64,000 bases of DNA from Chloroflexota bacterium (GTDB lineage Bacteria > Chloroflexota > Anaerolineae > Anaerolineales > Villigracilaceae): the NCBI GenBank assembly GCA_021787595.1, contig JAJYLQ010000019.1, positions 1 through 64,000 of the forward strand, given 5' to 3'. Numbering within the stretch: position 1 is the first letter of the stretch; each line of letters opens with the position of its first letter. A program made the position numbers and the translations under genes. The notes under the pieces were generated by a model that worked only from the letters and a program-made list of their open reading frames with translations, was not told the DNA's origin and searched no databases. Positions 17,089-24,643 of this stretch are shown piece by piece.

Positions 17089-17123
17089 AACCATGAGCCA
17101 GCGCGCTTCGCCGGCTCATGGTT
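17089..17123. terminator. hairpin between lipoprotein and fur genes
   Basis: AACCATGAGCC (17089-17099) pairs perfectly with GGCTCATGGTT (17113-17123). The flanking T tracts are weak on both strands. It lies behind the lipoprotein gene ending at 17193 and may end that transcript. Confidence 0.55.
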
Positions 17124-17192
17124 CTCGTTCTTTGGGAAAGATTCAGGAACGGATTACAGCCATTCTTTTCCGGGCCGTCCGCCGCATCCGGT

Positions 17193-17948
17193 TCATGATT
17201 CCCATTGGAATTGCATAATGGCATACAGATAAGGCTGATTGCCAACGTATTCCATGCCGATCAACCACGTATGCCAATCCATGTTTCCATTTGCCGATGT
17301 ACCGGGAAAATACAGCGAATAAAAATTGATTCCCTGGTACGGCCACAAGGCTTGATACGTTGTCCCGCCGGCCTGGATTCGATCACAAGCCAACGTGTAA
17401 TTCCTGTTGAAGACATCGAGCAGGGACGACAGGATAATCTCATGAAAGGAGCCCTTGGTTTCCAATCCGCTTCCGGGCGCGGCTCCCCAATCAACCTGGA
17501 ACGTCGAGTCGAACAGGAATTGGGCGTGCGTTGGATCGTAATTGACCACGCGGCCATCGCGGTAATAACGCACGTCCATGCCGTGCGCGGGGCTGACGAG
17601 ATTCGCCAATGATTTTCCATCGGATGACTGCAGCGCAGTTTTGAAGTTGTTGATCAAAGTCGTGGCCCGTGCGTCCGAACAAAAATTGGCTGGAGCGATT
17701 TGCTGAGTTACAACAAACTGCGGATTGGCCGGAAGCGGAGTCGGGATTATCGTTGGGGAAAGATTCGGTGTGACAGGAATCGCCGTCAGCGAAGCGGCGG
17801 GAGAAATTGTCGGCGTGGGAAAAGTCAAAGTTGGCGGCGCTGCTGAAGCCGGAGTCGGATTCGATGTTGTATAACGCGTGAACGAACATCCCGGCATTGA
17901 CAACAAAATCAAACCGATAAGAAGTAAAGTCAAATGAAACTTTTTCAT
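17193..17948 (-). CDS. lipoprotein of unknown function
   Basis: A 251-residue lipoprotein. Start MKKFHL at 17948 is chosen over 17963 because the signal peptide begins there. The lipobox is SMPGC. A Thr/Pro-rich linker (about 25-75) is followed by a domain of about 170 residues with two cysteines (FCSDARA, LACDRI) and the aromatic run WPYQGINFYSLYFPG. The layout matches other extracellular binding lipoproteins of this organism, but I do not recognise the domain. Confidence 0.75.
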   Translation of the reverse strand: MKKFHLTLLLIGLILLSMPGCSFTRYTTSNPTPASAAPPTLTFPTPTISPAASLTAIPVTPNLSPTIIPTPLPANPQFVVTQQIAPANFCSDARATTLINNFKTALQSSDGKSLANLVSPAHGMDVRYYRDGRVVNYDPTHAQFLFDSTFQVDWGAAPGSGLETKGSFHEIILSSLLDVFNRNYTLACDRIQAGGTTYQALWPYQGINFYSLYFPGTSANGNMDWHTWLIGMEYVGNQPYLYAIMQFQWES

Positions 17949-17996
17949 CTTTACTCCTTTCAATCAAAAACCGGCGATGGGTTCGCCGGTCTCATT

Positions 17997-18401
17997 TTAC
18001 TTCGATTGCTTCGCCTCGTCTGCCATCTTTTGGATGATCTTTCTCCCGGCCATTCCAAGCCCGGAAATGGGATTCGCCAATGCTGCGACAGCCACGTCGA
18101 GGATATCCGGCGCCATGCGTTGAACGTTGCGAAGATGGCGAAGAATGCTGTTTTCGTCCGGTTGTTCGCTTTTTTGAATCGCGGTCTCGACATCTTTGAT
18201 CTCGGCTTTGACATCATCTTTGAGCGCAGGCGAAAGATTGGCGTTATCCACCGCGCGATAAATCTGCACGAAAGCCGATGAAAGATCGAGCGTGCCTTGT
18301 GTGGCAACGTTGTTATCGCCCATGACGATATTGCTATTATTCACGTCGCCGCCAATCGCAATGCTGTGATCCCCAGCGCGAATCTTCTTTTTATCTGCCA
18401 T
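17997..18401 (-). CDS. small GD-repeat protein next to NACHT gene
   Basis: A 134-residue cytoplasmic protein. Residues 9-33 form a short repeated beta pattern (GDHSIAIGGDVNNSNIVMGD) like the left-handed or stacked-beta segments found at the N-termini of many bacterial STAND ATPases. The rest is helical (AEIKDVETAIQ, VQRMAPDILDVAVAAL). The upstream NACHT protein carries a related segment (TGDSSVAVQGNVADSTII). The shared motif and adjacency suggest the two proteins associate; this is inference. Confidence 0.7.
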   Translation of the reverse strand: MADKKKIRAGDHSIAIGGDVNNSNIVMGDNNVATQGTLDLSSAFVQIYRAVDNANLSPALKDDVKAEIKDVETAIQKSEQPDENSILRHLRNVQRMAPDILDVAVAALANPISGLGMAGRKIIQKMADEAKQSK

Positions 18402-18413
18402 GCCTTTCTCCTC

Positions 18414-18462
18414 ACTGCTTACCGCTTACTGCTTACTGCCTGCTGCTTACTGATTACTGATC
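18414..18462. repeat. heptamer tandem repeat, seven units
   Basis: Seven degenerate 7-bp units in a row: ACTGCTT, ACCGCTT, ACTGCTT, ACTGCCT, GCTGCTT, ACTGATT, ACTGATC. The array overlaps the last codons and the stop codon (18454-18456) of the NACHT-FGE gene. It resembles the short tandemly repeated heptamers (STRR) of cyanobacteria. Confidence 0.85.
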
Positions 18463-21213
18463 ACTTTCTTTCGGCGCAATCACCACGCGGAAGCCCAGAT
18501 CATCGTTGAACATCAGCGGCGTGGACCAGTTCGAGAAGGAACCGCGCGCGAACCATTGATATCCCATCCACGAACCGCCGCGCACCACGCGGTATTGACC
18601 TTTGTCATCGTACCACGAACCGGTCCATTCCCAGACATTCCCACTCATATCCCACGCGCCGTCCTGGCCGACTCCCTGCGGGAATGTGCAGACCGCAGTC
18701 GTCCCGCCGAGGCCCGAACCGGTCGGATCGCTGTCCCACGTGTTGGCGGCATTCTTGTCGAACGCTTCGCCCCACGGATATTCCAATCCATTGACGCCGC
18801 GCGCCGCGCGTTCCCATTCCATTTCATCTGGCAACCGAATGACATATCCTTCGGGCACGGCAACGATTTTTTTCGCCAACCATTTGCAGTACGCCTCTGC
18901 CTCGAACCAACACACACCGACCAATGGAAAAATCGGATTACTCAAGATTTCGATGTGCCAATAATTTGGCGCGCCGCGCCGTTCGGGCGGACGATGATCG
19001 AGCCAGTCGCGTTCAACCGTTTCCACAGATCGCTGATCGAATTTTCCGGTGCGCCAATCCCAGCCATCGTCGCTCCAATATTCGCGCCGCTGATATCCGC
19101 CTTCCTGAACAAAACGCGCGAACTGAAAATTCGTAACCGGATATTTTGCGACCCAATAGTGATATGCGATTGACCGTTTCTCTTTTTTGACTCCGAACAG
19201 AAAATCGCCGGACGCGACTTCGACAAACCGATCCAGATCGGGCGGACGCCATCCGAGACGGCCAAGCAGCATTCCGGAACGCCGCCTCGAATCCGGATGA
19301 ACGGCCGGACTCTGCATCGAGGGAATCAGCTCATGGACGACGCGTTCGCGCGTCTGCGGCGGAACGCCTCCAGGCCACGTATCCAATACAGCTTCGCCCG
19401 CTAAAGCAACTGACTCACCCGCAGGTTCGGTTTTGAGTTGGACAATGGATTCGACCACTTCGCCCGCGACCTTTGGCAATTGCTGGCGAATCCCAAGATA
19501 GCCAATGGTCAACAAAGTGACTTCATGCCAAGCTTGTTCGCCGATGTGCGGCGCAAGCAAGTCAGTGATCGGCTTTGAATTTCCCTGGCCGCTCAAAGCA
19601 ATTGCCACCGCGGCCAGATATTCCTCGAACGTCAAATGGATAAAACCAAATTCGCCGGGACCGCGCTCGAGCAATAACGCGGCGTGTTCGCGCACATCCT
19701 GCAGGAATTGCCGCGCCGCGGTCTGCGGAGAATGTTCGCCGCGCTCGGCAAAGATCTCCTCCAGCTTGCGCCGCAAATCTTCGCGGTTGACCAACCCGAC
19801 GCCGGGGCTGACCTCGTGCATCCACAACGCGAGAGGAGCCAGCACGCGCACCGTTTGAATTTCATCCAGGTCGCGGCCCGGCGCGCGGCCCGATAAACTG
19901 CGCGCACGGTTCCACGTCGAAAGAAGCGTGGTGACATATTGATCGTAAAGCTGGACGCGGCGCTCGGGCAAGGCCACGCCCTGGCGTTTCATCAAAGCCA
20001 GGATCGTCAAAAGCAATGGCGTCGAGGCTAAACGACGAACGCCCTCATTTTCCTGAATTGCATCCAGCAATTCGCGGCGGTCGGCTTCCGCGTCGGCGCG
20101 CGCAACCGCGGTGCTTCCCTGCGCCTGTTTTTCGAGCGCATGAGTCCAGCGGCTGACAAAGTCTTCGATCTCACTGTCATCGAAATCCACCAGCGTGCAT
20201 TCCACCAGCCCTTCAGCCGACGGGCGCACGGAACGATAACCGACGATGCGGCTGGTCAACACAAATTTATTTCCATTGCGGCGATGAAAAGCATAGAAGT
20301 CCGTGACACGCTCGACCACCGTGTTACGCAAATTCAAATCGCGGACTTCGTCGAGACCGTCCAAAAGGATCAGGGCGCGTCCGGCTTTCAACGCTTCGCT
20401 GAGCATCGGGCCGATCGGCAGGTCCGCGCCGATGCCTGTGAAATATTCAGCGATGAAATCATCCAGCGGGACATCCCGGGATTGCAGCGCGTTGGCAAAG
20501 GCCGCGATGGGCAGCAAAATCGGAAGCCAGTCGCCAAGTCCAATTTGCCCGCCTTCGCCTCGCGCGAGACGCAGGGCCAGATATTTCAAGAATGTGGTTT
20601 TGCCCGCGCCAGGATCACCCAGAACGATCACCCCGGAATGTTCTTTCAAAATATTCAACACCGGCAATGATTCGCTTAAATGCAAAGATTGTTCTTCGTC
20701 TGTCGGCTGGCGGCCCGCCAGACTCAAATTGCGCTGCCAGGTTTCGCCCTCGGGCAATTCCAGCCGCGCCTGGAGCGGAACGTACAGATCGAGCAAATTC
20801 AGTTTCAACGGCACACGGTCCGAAACGCCCATGCCTTTGAGACTGAGATAATAATGCCGGTCGAGCAGGTAGTTGAGATAAGCCGTCGTGGCGACGCGTA
20901 GATCTGTCGCAGGCAGAGCCGGTTGGAAATCCCGCCAGAGACGTTCGGCCAGCACGACGGTCTGCGCGTGGATGATGGTGCTGTCGGCCACGTTTCCCTG
21001 AACCGCCACACTCGAGTCACCCGTCCGCACCGATTGGACGCGTCTGGCGCGCGGCCTCGAATTATTCGCTGATTGGTTCGACTCCACTGCCTTTAATTGG
21101 GCCTCCAACCCGGCAATTTCCGCTGAAACAGACTCATCAGGCCCGGTGCGTAAATTTTGAAGTTCCCTGATTTTTTGTTGAATTTGGGCAATTTTCTTCT
21201 GCGAATCGACCAT
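18454..21213 (-). CDS. NACHT ATPase with C-terminal FGE-like domain
   Basis: A 919-residue STAND protein. An N-terminal coiled coil (1-45) is followed by a GD-type beta segment (about 58-80), then a NACHT domain with Walker A GDPGAGKTT (Lys205), Walker B ALILLDGLDEV and sensor KFVLTSRIVGYR. A helical middle leads to an FGE-sulfatase/C-type-lectin-like domain (about 664-912) with the landmarks YPVTNFQFARF, RLPDEMEWERAARG, DMSGNVWEWTGSW, RVVRGGSW and DDLGFRVV. NACHT proteins include phage sensors and cell-death switches. FGE folds at this position act as sensors and are frequent targets of diversity-generating retroelements, but none is visible here. It diverges from the T-box operon; TATACT at 21242-21247 could be its -10. 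Confidence 0.9.
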   Translation of the reverse strand: MVDSQKKIAQIQQKIRELQNLRTGPDESVSAEIAGLEAQLKAVESNQSANNSRPRARRVQSVRTGDSSVAVQGNVADSTIIHAQTVVLAERLWRDFQPALPATDLRVATTAYLNYLLDRHYYLSLKGMGVSDRVPLKLNLLDLYVPLQARLELPEGETWQRNLSLAGRQPTDEEQSLHLSESLPVLNILKEHSGVIVLGDPGAGKTTFLKYLALRLARGEGGQIGLGDWLPILLPIAAFANALQSRDVPLDDFIAEYFTGIGADLPIGPMLSEALKAGRALILLDGLDEVRDLNLRNTVVERVTDFYAFHRRNGNKFVLTSRIVGYRSVRPSAEGLVECTLVDFDDSEIEDFVSRWTHALEKQAQGSTAVARADAEADRRELLDAIQENEGVRRLASTPLLLTILALMKRQGVALPERRVQLYDQYVTTLLSTWNRARSLSGRAPGRDLDEIQTVRVLAPLALWMHEVSPGVGLVNREDLRRKLEEIFAERGEHSPQTAARQFLQDVREHAALLLERGPGEFGFIHLTFEEYLAAVAIALSGQGNSKPITDLLAPHIGEQAWHEVTLLTIGYLGIRQQLPKVAGEVVESIVQLKTEPAGESVALAGEAVLDTWPGGVPPQTRERVVHELIPSMQSPAVHPDSRRRSGMLLGRLGWRPPDLDRFVEVASGDFLFGVKKEKRSIAYHYWVAKYPVTNFQFARFVQEGGYQRREYWSDDGWDWRTGKFDQRSVETVERDWLDHRPPERRGAPNYWHIEILSNPIFPLVGVCWFEAEAYCKWLAKKIVAVPEGYVIRLPDEMEWERAARGVNGLEYPWGEAFDKNAANTWDSDPTGSGLGGTTAVCTFPQGVGQDGAWDMSGNVWEWTGSWYDDKGQYRVVRGGSWMGYQWFARGSFSNWSTPLMFNDDLGFRVVIAPKESDQ

Positions 21214-21287
21214 GTGTCCCGTTCCTTTAAGATTCGCAAAAAGTATACAGCGGTTCGCCGCGTTGCGGGCTTTCTTTCTTGAAAGGC

Positions 21288-21315
21288 TTGACAGGAGGAG
21301 AATCGGGCATATAAT
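21288..21315 (+). promoter_or_regulatory. promoter of T-box trpB operon
   Basis: TTGACA (21288-21293) and TATAAT (21310-21315), both perfect, are spaced by 16 bases. Transcription would begin near 21322, just ahead of the T-box leader. Confidence 0.85.
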
Positions 21316-21606
21316 TCGGCCAATCTGAAAAACAAAAGACTTTGAAGAGGACGAGTACGCGCTGGACGACGGTTTAGAGAGCAGGCAGTTGGTGAAAGTC
21401 CTGCCCGAGACGACAGCGCAGAATGGCCCTCCGAGTTTCGAGGCGAAATTAGTTCGATAGTCAGATCGTTACTTGTCTGATGGTCGGGCAAGAGTATCCA
21501 AGACGGAAGTTGCCACCGTTATCGCGGCAAGGTCACTTAGTTCGATCGCGCGACTGCAAGACCGACAACTATCGGACTAGCTGACTAACAGAGTGAGGCT
21601 GGCTCG

Positions 21607-21635
21607 AATCCCGTTGCATCACAACGGGATTTTTT
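21607..21635 (+). terminator. extra terminator-like hairpin inside the T-box leader
   Basis: AATCCCGTTG (21607-21616) pairs with CAACGGGATT (21622-21631) and is followed by a T run. By position it is stem III of the T-box, yet it has all the marks of an intrinsic terminator. Confidence 0.6.
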
Positions 21636-21665
21636 GTTAACCTAAGCTGGGTGGCACCACGGACT

Positions 21666-21707
21666 ACGCGTTCGTCCCTCGTATGGGACGAACGCGTTTT
21701 TTATTTT
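21666..21707 (+). terminator. T-box regulated terminator
   Basis: ACGCGTTCGTCCC (21666-21678) pairs perfectly with GGGACGAACGCGT (21685-21697), followed by TTTTTATTTT. The left arm overlaps the region used for the antiterminator, as expected for a T-box switch. Confidence 0.93.
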
Positions 21708-21739
21708 CGCCCCTCGACAAGAAAAGAAAGGAACAGAAA

Positions 21740-21910
21740 ATGAACACCATGATTGAAATAACCGATTTGATCGAGCCGGAAGAGATAATTCTTCAGGAAA
21801 AGAACTGCGCTGCCGTTGATGATATGTCTTTGCCTGCGGCGCAAGTGCTTGCCGAGCAAATCGAACGCGCCAAAGGCGAAGATAACGGCGCGCCGCTTTT
21901 CATCCCGTAG
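21740..21910 (+). CDS. 56-aa acidic protein in T-box operon
   Basis: A small gene between the T-box terminator and trpB. The ATG at 21740 has AAAGGAA at the right distance; the frame upstream of it lies in the terminator and is not used. The protein is acidic and mostly helical, starting MNTMIEITDLIEPEEI and ending APLFIP, with one Cys and no Trp. It is not a Trp leader peptide, because control is by T-box. Being first in the operon with a good ribosome binding site, it is probably translated. I do not recognise it. Confidence 0.6.
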   Translation: MNTMIEITDLIEPEEIILQEKNCAAVDDMSLPAAQVLAEQIERAKGEDNGAPLFIP

Positions 21911-21953
21911 GTGACGCGATGTTCAACATTTCCTTTCATCCACCCTGAAGTGC

Positions 21954-21996
21954 TTTGATTTGATCCGTCCGACGATAAAACAAATTTCAAATCAAA
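21954..21996 (+). other. AT-rich hairpin before trpB
   Basis: TTTGATTTGA (21954-21963) pairs perfectly with TCAAATCAAA (21987-21996), ending about 8 bases before the AAGGAGAT ribosome binding site of trpB. It may tune trpB translation or mRNA stability. Confidence 0.5.
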
Positions 21997-22013
21997 AATC
22001 ATAAGGAGATAAA

Positions 22014-23387
22014 ATGTCCGACCCAACTCGATTTATCTTGAACGAATCTGACCTGCCAAGGTTCTGGTACAACATTCAGGCAGACAGCCCCATTCCGCCG
22101 CAGCCCGTCCTCCGTCCCGACACGCTCGAACCGGTCACACCGGACTTTCTGTCGGTTCTGTTCCCGATGGAATTGATCATGCAGGAAGTCTCGACCGAAC
22201 GCTTCATCCAGATCCCGGATGAAGTGCGCGAGATTTACAAGCTCTACCGTCCAACGCCGCTTCTGCGCGCCCGCCGGCTCGAAAAAGCGCTCGGCACCCC
22301 GGCTCATATCTACTACAAGAATGAAGGCGTTTCGCCTGCGGGAAGCCACAAACCCAATACTGCAATTCCGCAGGCGTTCTACAACAAGATTGCCGGAACG
22401 AAGGCATTGACCACCGAGACCGGCGCAGGTCAATGGGGAACGGCGCTCGCGCTCGCGGGAAATTTCTTCGGCATTGACGTCGAAGTGTACATGGTCAAGG
22501 TTTCCTATCAGCAAAAGCCATATCGCCGCGTGATGATGGAAACCTATGGAGCGAGAGTCTTTGCCAGCCCCACCGATCAAACAAATTACGGCCGCTCGGT
22601 TCTGGCATCGGATAAAAACAATCCCGGCTCGCTTGGCATCGCGATTTCAGAAGCAGTCGAAGTCGCGGCGACATCCGGCGGCAAGAAGAAATACAGCCTT
22701 GGCTCCGTGCTCAATCACGTGCTAACGCATCAAAGCGTGATCGGCGAGGAAGCCTTGAAGCAAATGGATATGGCGGACGAATATCCGGATGTTGTGATTG
22801 GCTGCATCGGCGGCGGTTCCAATTTTGGCGGGATCGCCTATCCATTCCTGCGCGAGAATCTCAAGAACGGGCGCAAGACGCGACTGCTGGCCGTCGAACC
22901 GACTGCTGCCCCTTCTTTGACGAAAGGTGTCTACACGTTCGATTACGGCGATACCGCCAGGATGGCACCAGTCGTCAAAATGTACACGCTTGGACACAGT
23001 TTTGTCCCGCCTTCGATTCACGCCGGCGGACTGCGCTACCACGGCATGGCACCCAGCATCTCGGCTTTTTACGATGCCGGACTCATTGATGCGATAGCCG
23101 TCAAGCAAAAGCCGGCGTTCGAGGCTGCGATCCAATTTGCGCGCGCGGAGGGAATCGTCCCCGCGCCGGAATCCGCTCATGCCATCCGCGCCGCGATTGA
23201 CGAAGCGCTGGATGCCAAAGCGAAAGGCGAGAAACGCGTCATCCTGTTCAATCTCTCCGGCCATGGCAACTTCGACATGGGAGCCTATGAAGCTTATCTC
23301 GGCGGCAAGCTCGAAGATTATGAATATCCAGTTGAAGCTGTCCACGCCGCGATGGAGGAACTGCCAAAGGTCCGTATTCCAGCCTAA
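22014..23387 (+). CDS. trpB: tryptophan synthase beta chain, TrpB2 type
   Basis: A 457-residue PLP enzyme that joins indole and serine to make tryptophan. The start follows AAGGAGAT. The PLP lysine is Lys113 in AGSHKPNTA, and the phosphate loop is GCIGGGSNFGG. Length, the N-terminal extension and YRPTPLLRA place it in the TrpB2/TrpB-like group that works without a closely bound TrpA. No trpA is next to it. The tryptophan T-box upstream independently supports its role. A 17-bp stem terminator follows directly. Confidence 0.94.
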   Translation: MSDPTRFILNESDLPRFWYNIQADSPIPPQPVLRPDTLEPVTPDFLSVLFPMELIMQEVSTERFIQIPDEVREIYKLYRPTPLLRARRLEKALGTPAHIYYKNEGVSPAGSHKPNTAIPQAFYNKIAGTKALTTETGAGQWGTALALAGNFFGIDVEVYMVKVSYQQKPYRRVMMETYGARVFASPTDQTNYGRSVLASDKNNPGSLGIAISEAVEVAATSGGKKKYSLGSVLNHVLTHQSVIGEEALKQMDMADEYPDVVIGCIGGGSNFGGIAYPFLRENLKNGRKTRLLAVEPTAAPSLTKGVYTFDYGDTARMAPVVKMYTLGHSFVPPSIHAGGLRYHGMAPSISAFYDAGLIDAIAVKQKPAFEAAIQFARAEGIVPAPESAHAIRAAIDEALDAKAKGEKRVILFNLSGHGNFDMGAYEAYLGGKLEDYEYPVEAVHAAMEELPKVRIPA

Positions 23388-23393
23388 ATGCAA

Positions 23394-23430
23394 AAAGACT
23401 TCGGAAATTTCAAAAATTTCCGAAGTCTTT
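23394..23430 (+). terminator. terminator of trpB operon
   Basis: AAAGACTTCGGAAATTT (23394-23410) pairs perfectly with AAATTTCCGAAGTCTTT (23414-23430) over a 3-base loop. It ends in a T run only 7 bases after the trpB stop. Confidence 0.9.
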
Positions 23431-23456
23431 ACATCAACTATTCTCCTCCTTGGAAA

Positions 23457-23488
23457 GAGACCAGCGGTATCGTAACGCCGCTGGTCTC
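23457..23488 (-). terminator. terminator of FIST/kinase operon
   Basis: GAGACCAGCGG (23457-23467) pairs perfectly with CCGCTGGTCTC (23478-23488), right behind the FIST gene stop at 23493. On the minus strand it is followed by TTTCC. It faces the trpB terminator in a convergent gap. Confidence 0.8.
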
Positions 23489-23492
23489 ACAT

Positions 23493-24641
23493 TTATTCTC
23501 CGAAGGCAATCACTGCAATGTGCTGGTTCAAGAAGCGCGGCGCGCCATCCTTGCCGGGGACGATCTGTCCAAGTGTGTAACCGCCTGCAATCGGAACCTG
23601 CGCGCCGAGAATATCCTGCACCGCGCGGACTTCGATACCGGGATCGGATTTCAAAAGCATCTGCCAGGCAATGTCCACCAGCACCAGTGCGAAGGCCGGT
23701 TTCGAATCACCCAATGCGACCAGCGCCTGCTGCGCGGCCTGAGCCGCGGCTTTTTCGCAGGAAGCGCGGCTCCCGACCAGCAAATACGCGTCAATGCCAT
23801 CACGCACCGCCGCGTTCATGCGAAAACTTCCATCCGCTTCGACGCGGATCGGCGCGCGCACGATCAGTTCTTCGCCCTGTTCCACACCCAGCGGGTATAG
23901 CCGCGCAAGATAACTCAATGGAGGGAACGCCCAATCACGCGCGGGCTGGCCGAAAAGTTCCGCGTAGGTTTCCGAAGCCGGGCGCCCGTCCAGGGTCCGG
24001 AGCCAGAAGCCGCGCGAACGCGTCACGCGGAATTGACTCCCGACCGGGTCCCAGCCGTGAGCATATCCGACCCCGATGCGAATGTTCCCGCGCAGAAAAG
24101 CTGCGGCCAGGCTTCCTGTGCCGGTTTGATTTCCTGCCATTTGATATGTGGCGCCTGTGTGTAAATCTCCGCTCGATAATCCGCCGGCGATCGAAAACGA
24201 ACCGGACGCAATGGCCGAACACAGTTGTTCCGCGTCCCCGTTGAAACCATCAGCAAAGAACAGCGCCGTATGGTTATCCGGGTTGGATGCAATGGCTTGT
24301 GTCAAAAGACTGGCTGTCTCGCGTCCTGATTGGGCATAGCCGGGAAACCAGTGCGCTTCGGTTCGAAAATCCCCGCTCAACAAAGCCAGCGTCACCGAAT
24401 GCGGATGCTGGCCTGCGCTCGTCAAGCCCGCGGGCGCGCTGAAACCAATTAACGGCGCGTCGCCGAGCAGGCTGGCAGCGCCGCTGATGATCTCGCGCGG
24501 TTGATATTGATTCGACGCGATCAAAATACCGAGGCTCGGCGCGCTGACACCCAGCCGGTTCAAAGCCTGATGCGCGGCCTGCAAACCGGCTTCGCGGCCA
24601 TCGAGTTCCTGTGCAAATCCAACCGAGGCATGGATCGTCAT
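23493..24641 (-). CDS. FIST-domain sensor protein
   Basis: A 382-residue protein with a FIST_N region (about 20-205: GLSSGDLHTGA, AAAFLRGNIRIGVGYAHGW) and a FIST_C region (about 215-360: DGRPASETYAELFG, ADGSFRMNAAVRDG, AFALVLVDIAWQML, AGGYTLGQI). FIST domains are believed to bind small ligands and feed signalling proteins. It begins 2 bases after the stop of the histidine kinase gene upstream, so the two are translated from one mRNA and probably act together. No membrane segment or effector domain is present. Confidence 0.88.
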   Translation of the reverse strand: MTIHASVGFAQELDGREAGLQAAHQALNRLGVSAPSLGILIASNQYQPREIISGAASLLGDAPLIGFSAPAGLTSAGQHPHSVTLALLSGDFRTEAHWFPGYAQSGRETASLLTQAIASNPDNHTALFFADGFNGDAEQLCSAIASGSFSIAGGLSSGDLHTGATYQMAGNQTGTGSLAAAFLRGNIRIGVGYAHGWDPVGSQFRVTRSRGFWLRTLDGRPASETYAELFGQPARDWAFPPLSYLARLYPLGVEQGEELIVRAPIRVEADGSFRMNAAVRDGIDAYLLVGSRASCEKAAAQAAQQALVALGDSKPAFALVLVDIAWQMLLKSDPGIEVRAVQDILGAQVPIAGGYTLGQIVPGKDGAPRFLNQHIAVIAFGE

Positions 24642-24643
24642 GA

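Larger units (their letters stand above)
21336..21707 (+). ncRNA. T-box riboswitch, tRNA-Trp specific
   Basis: A full T-box leader. Stem I has GCGCT (21358-21362) pairing with AGCGC (21415-21419). AGTA on the 5' side and GAA on the 3' side form the loop E motif, and the triplet right after GAA is TGG (21424-21426), the tryptophan codon. The conserved GAGAGCAGGCAGTTGGTGAAA region follows the expected pattern. The T-box sequence AAGCTGGGTGGCACCACGG (21644-21662) offers the bulge TGGC, which fits an acceptor end with G73, as in bacterial tRNA-Trp. A terminator follows. Uncharged tRNA-Trp would let transcription reach the small ORF and trpB. Confidence 0.93.

Noticed and set aside
18414-18462. 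CRISPR-like array
   Set aside because: Period is 7 bases with no spacers; it is a simple tandem repeat.
18454-19000. Diversity-generating retroelement acting on the FGE end
   Set aside because: The RGGSW...GFRVV end is standard for the fold; no template repeat, accessory gene or reverse transcriptase is visible in the window.
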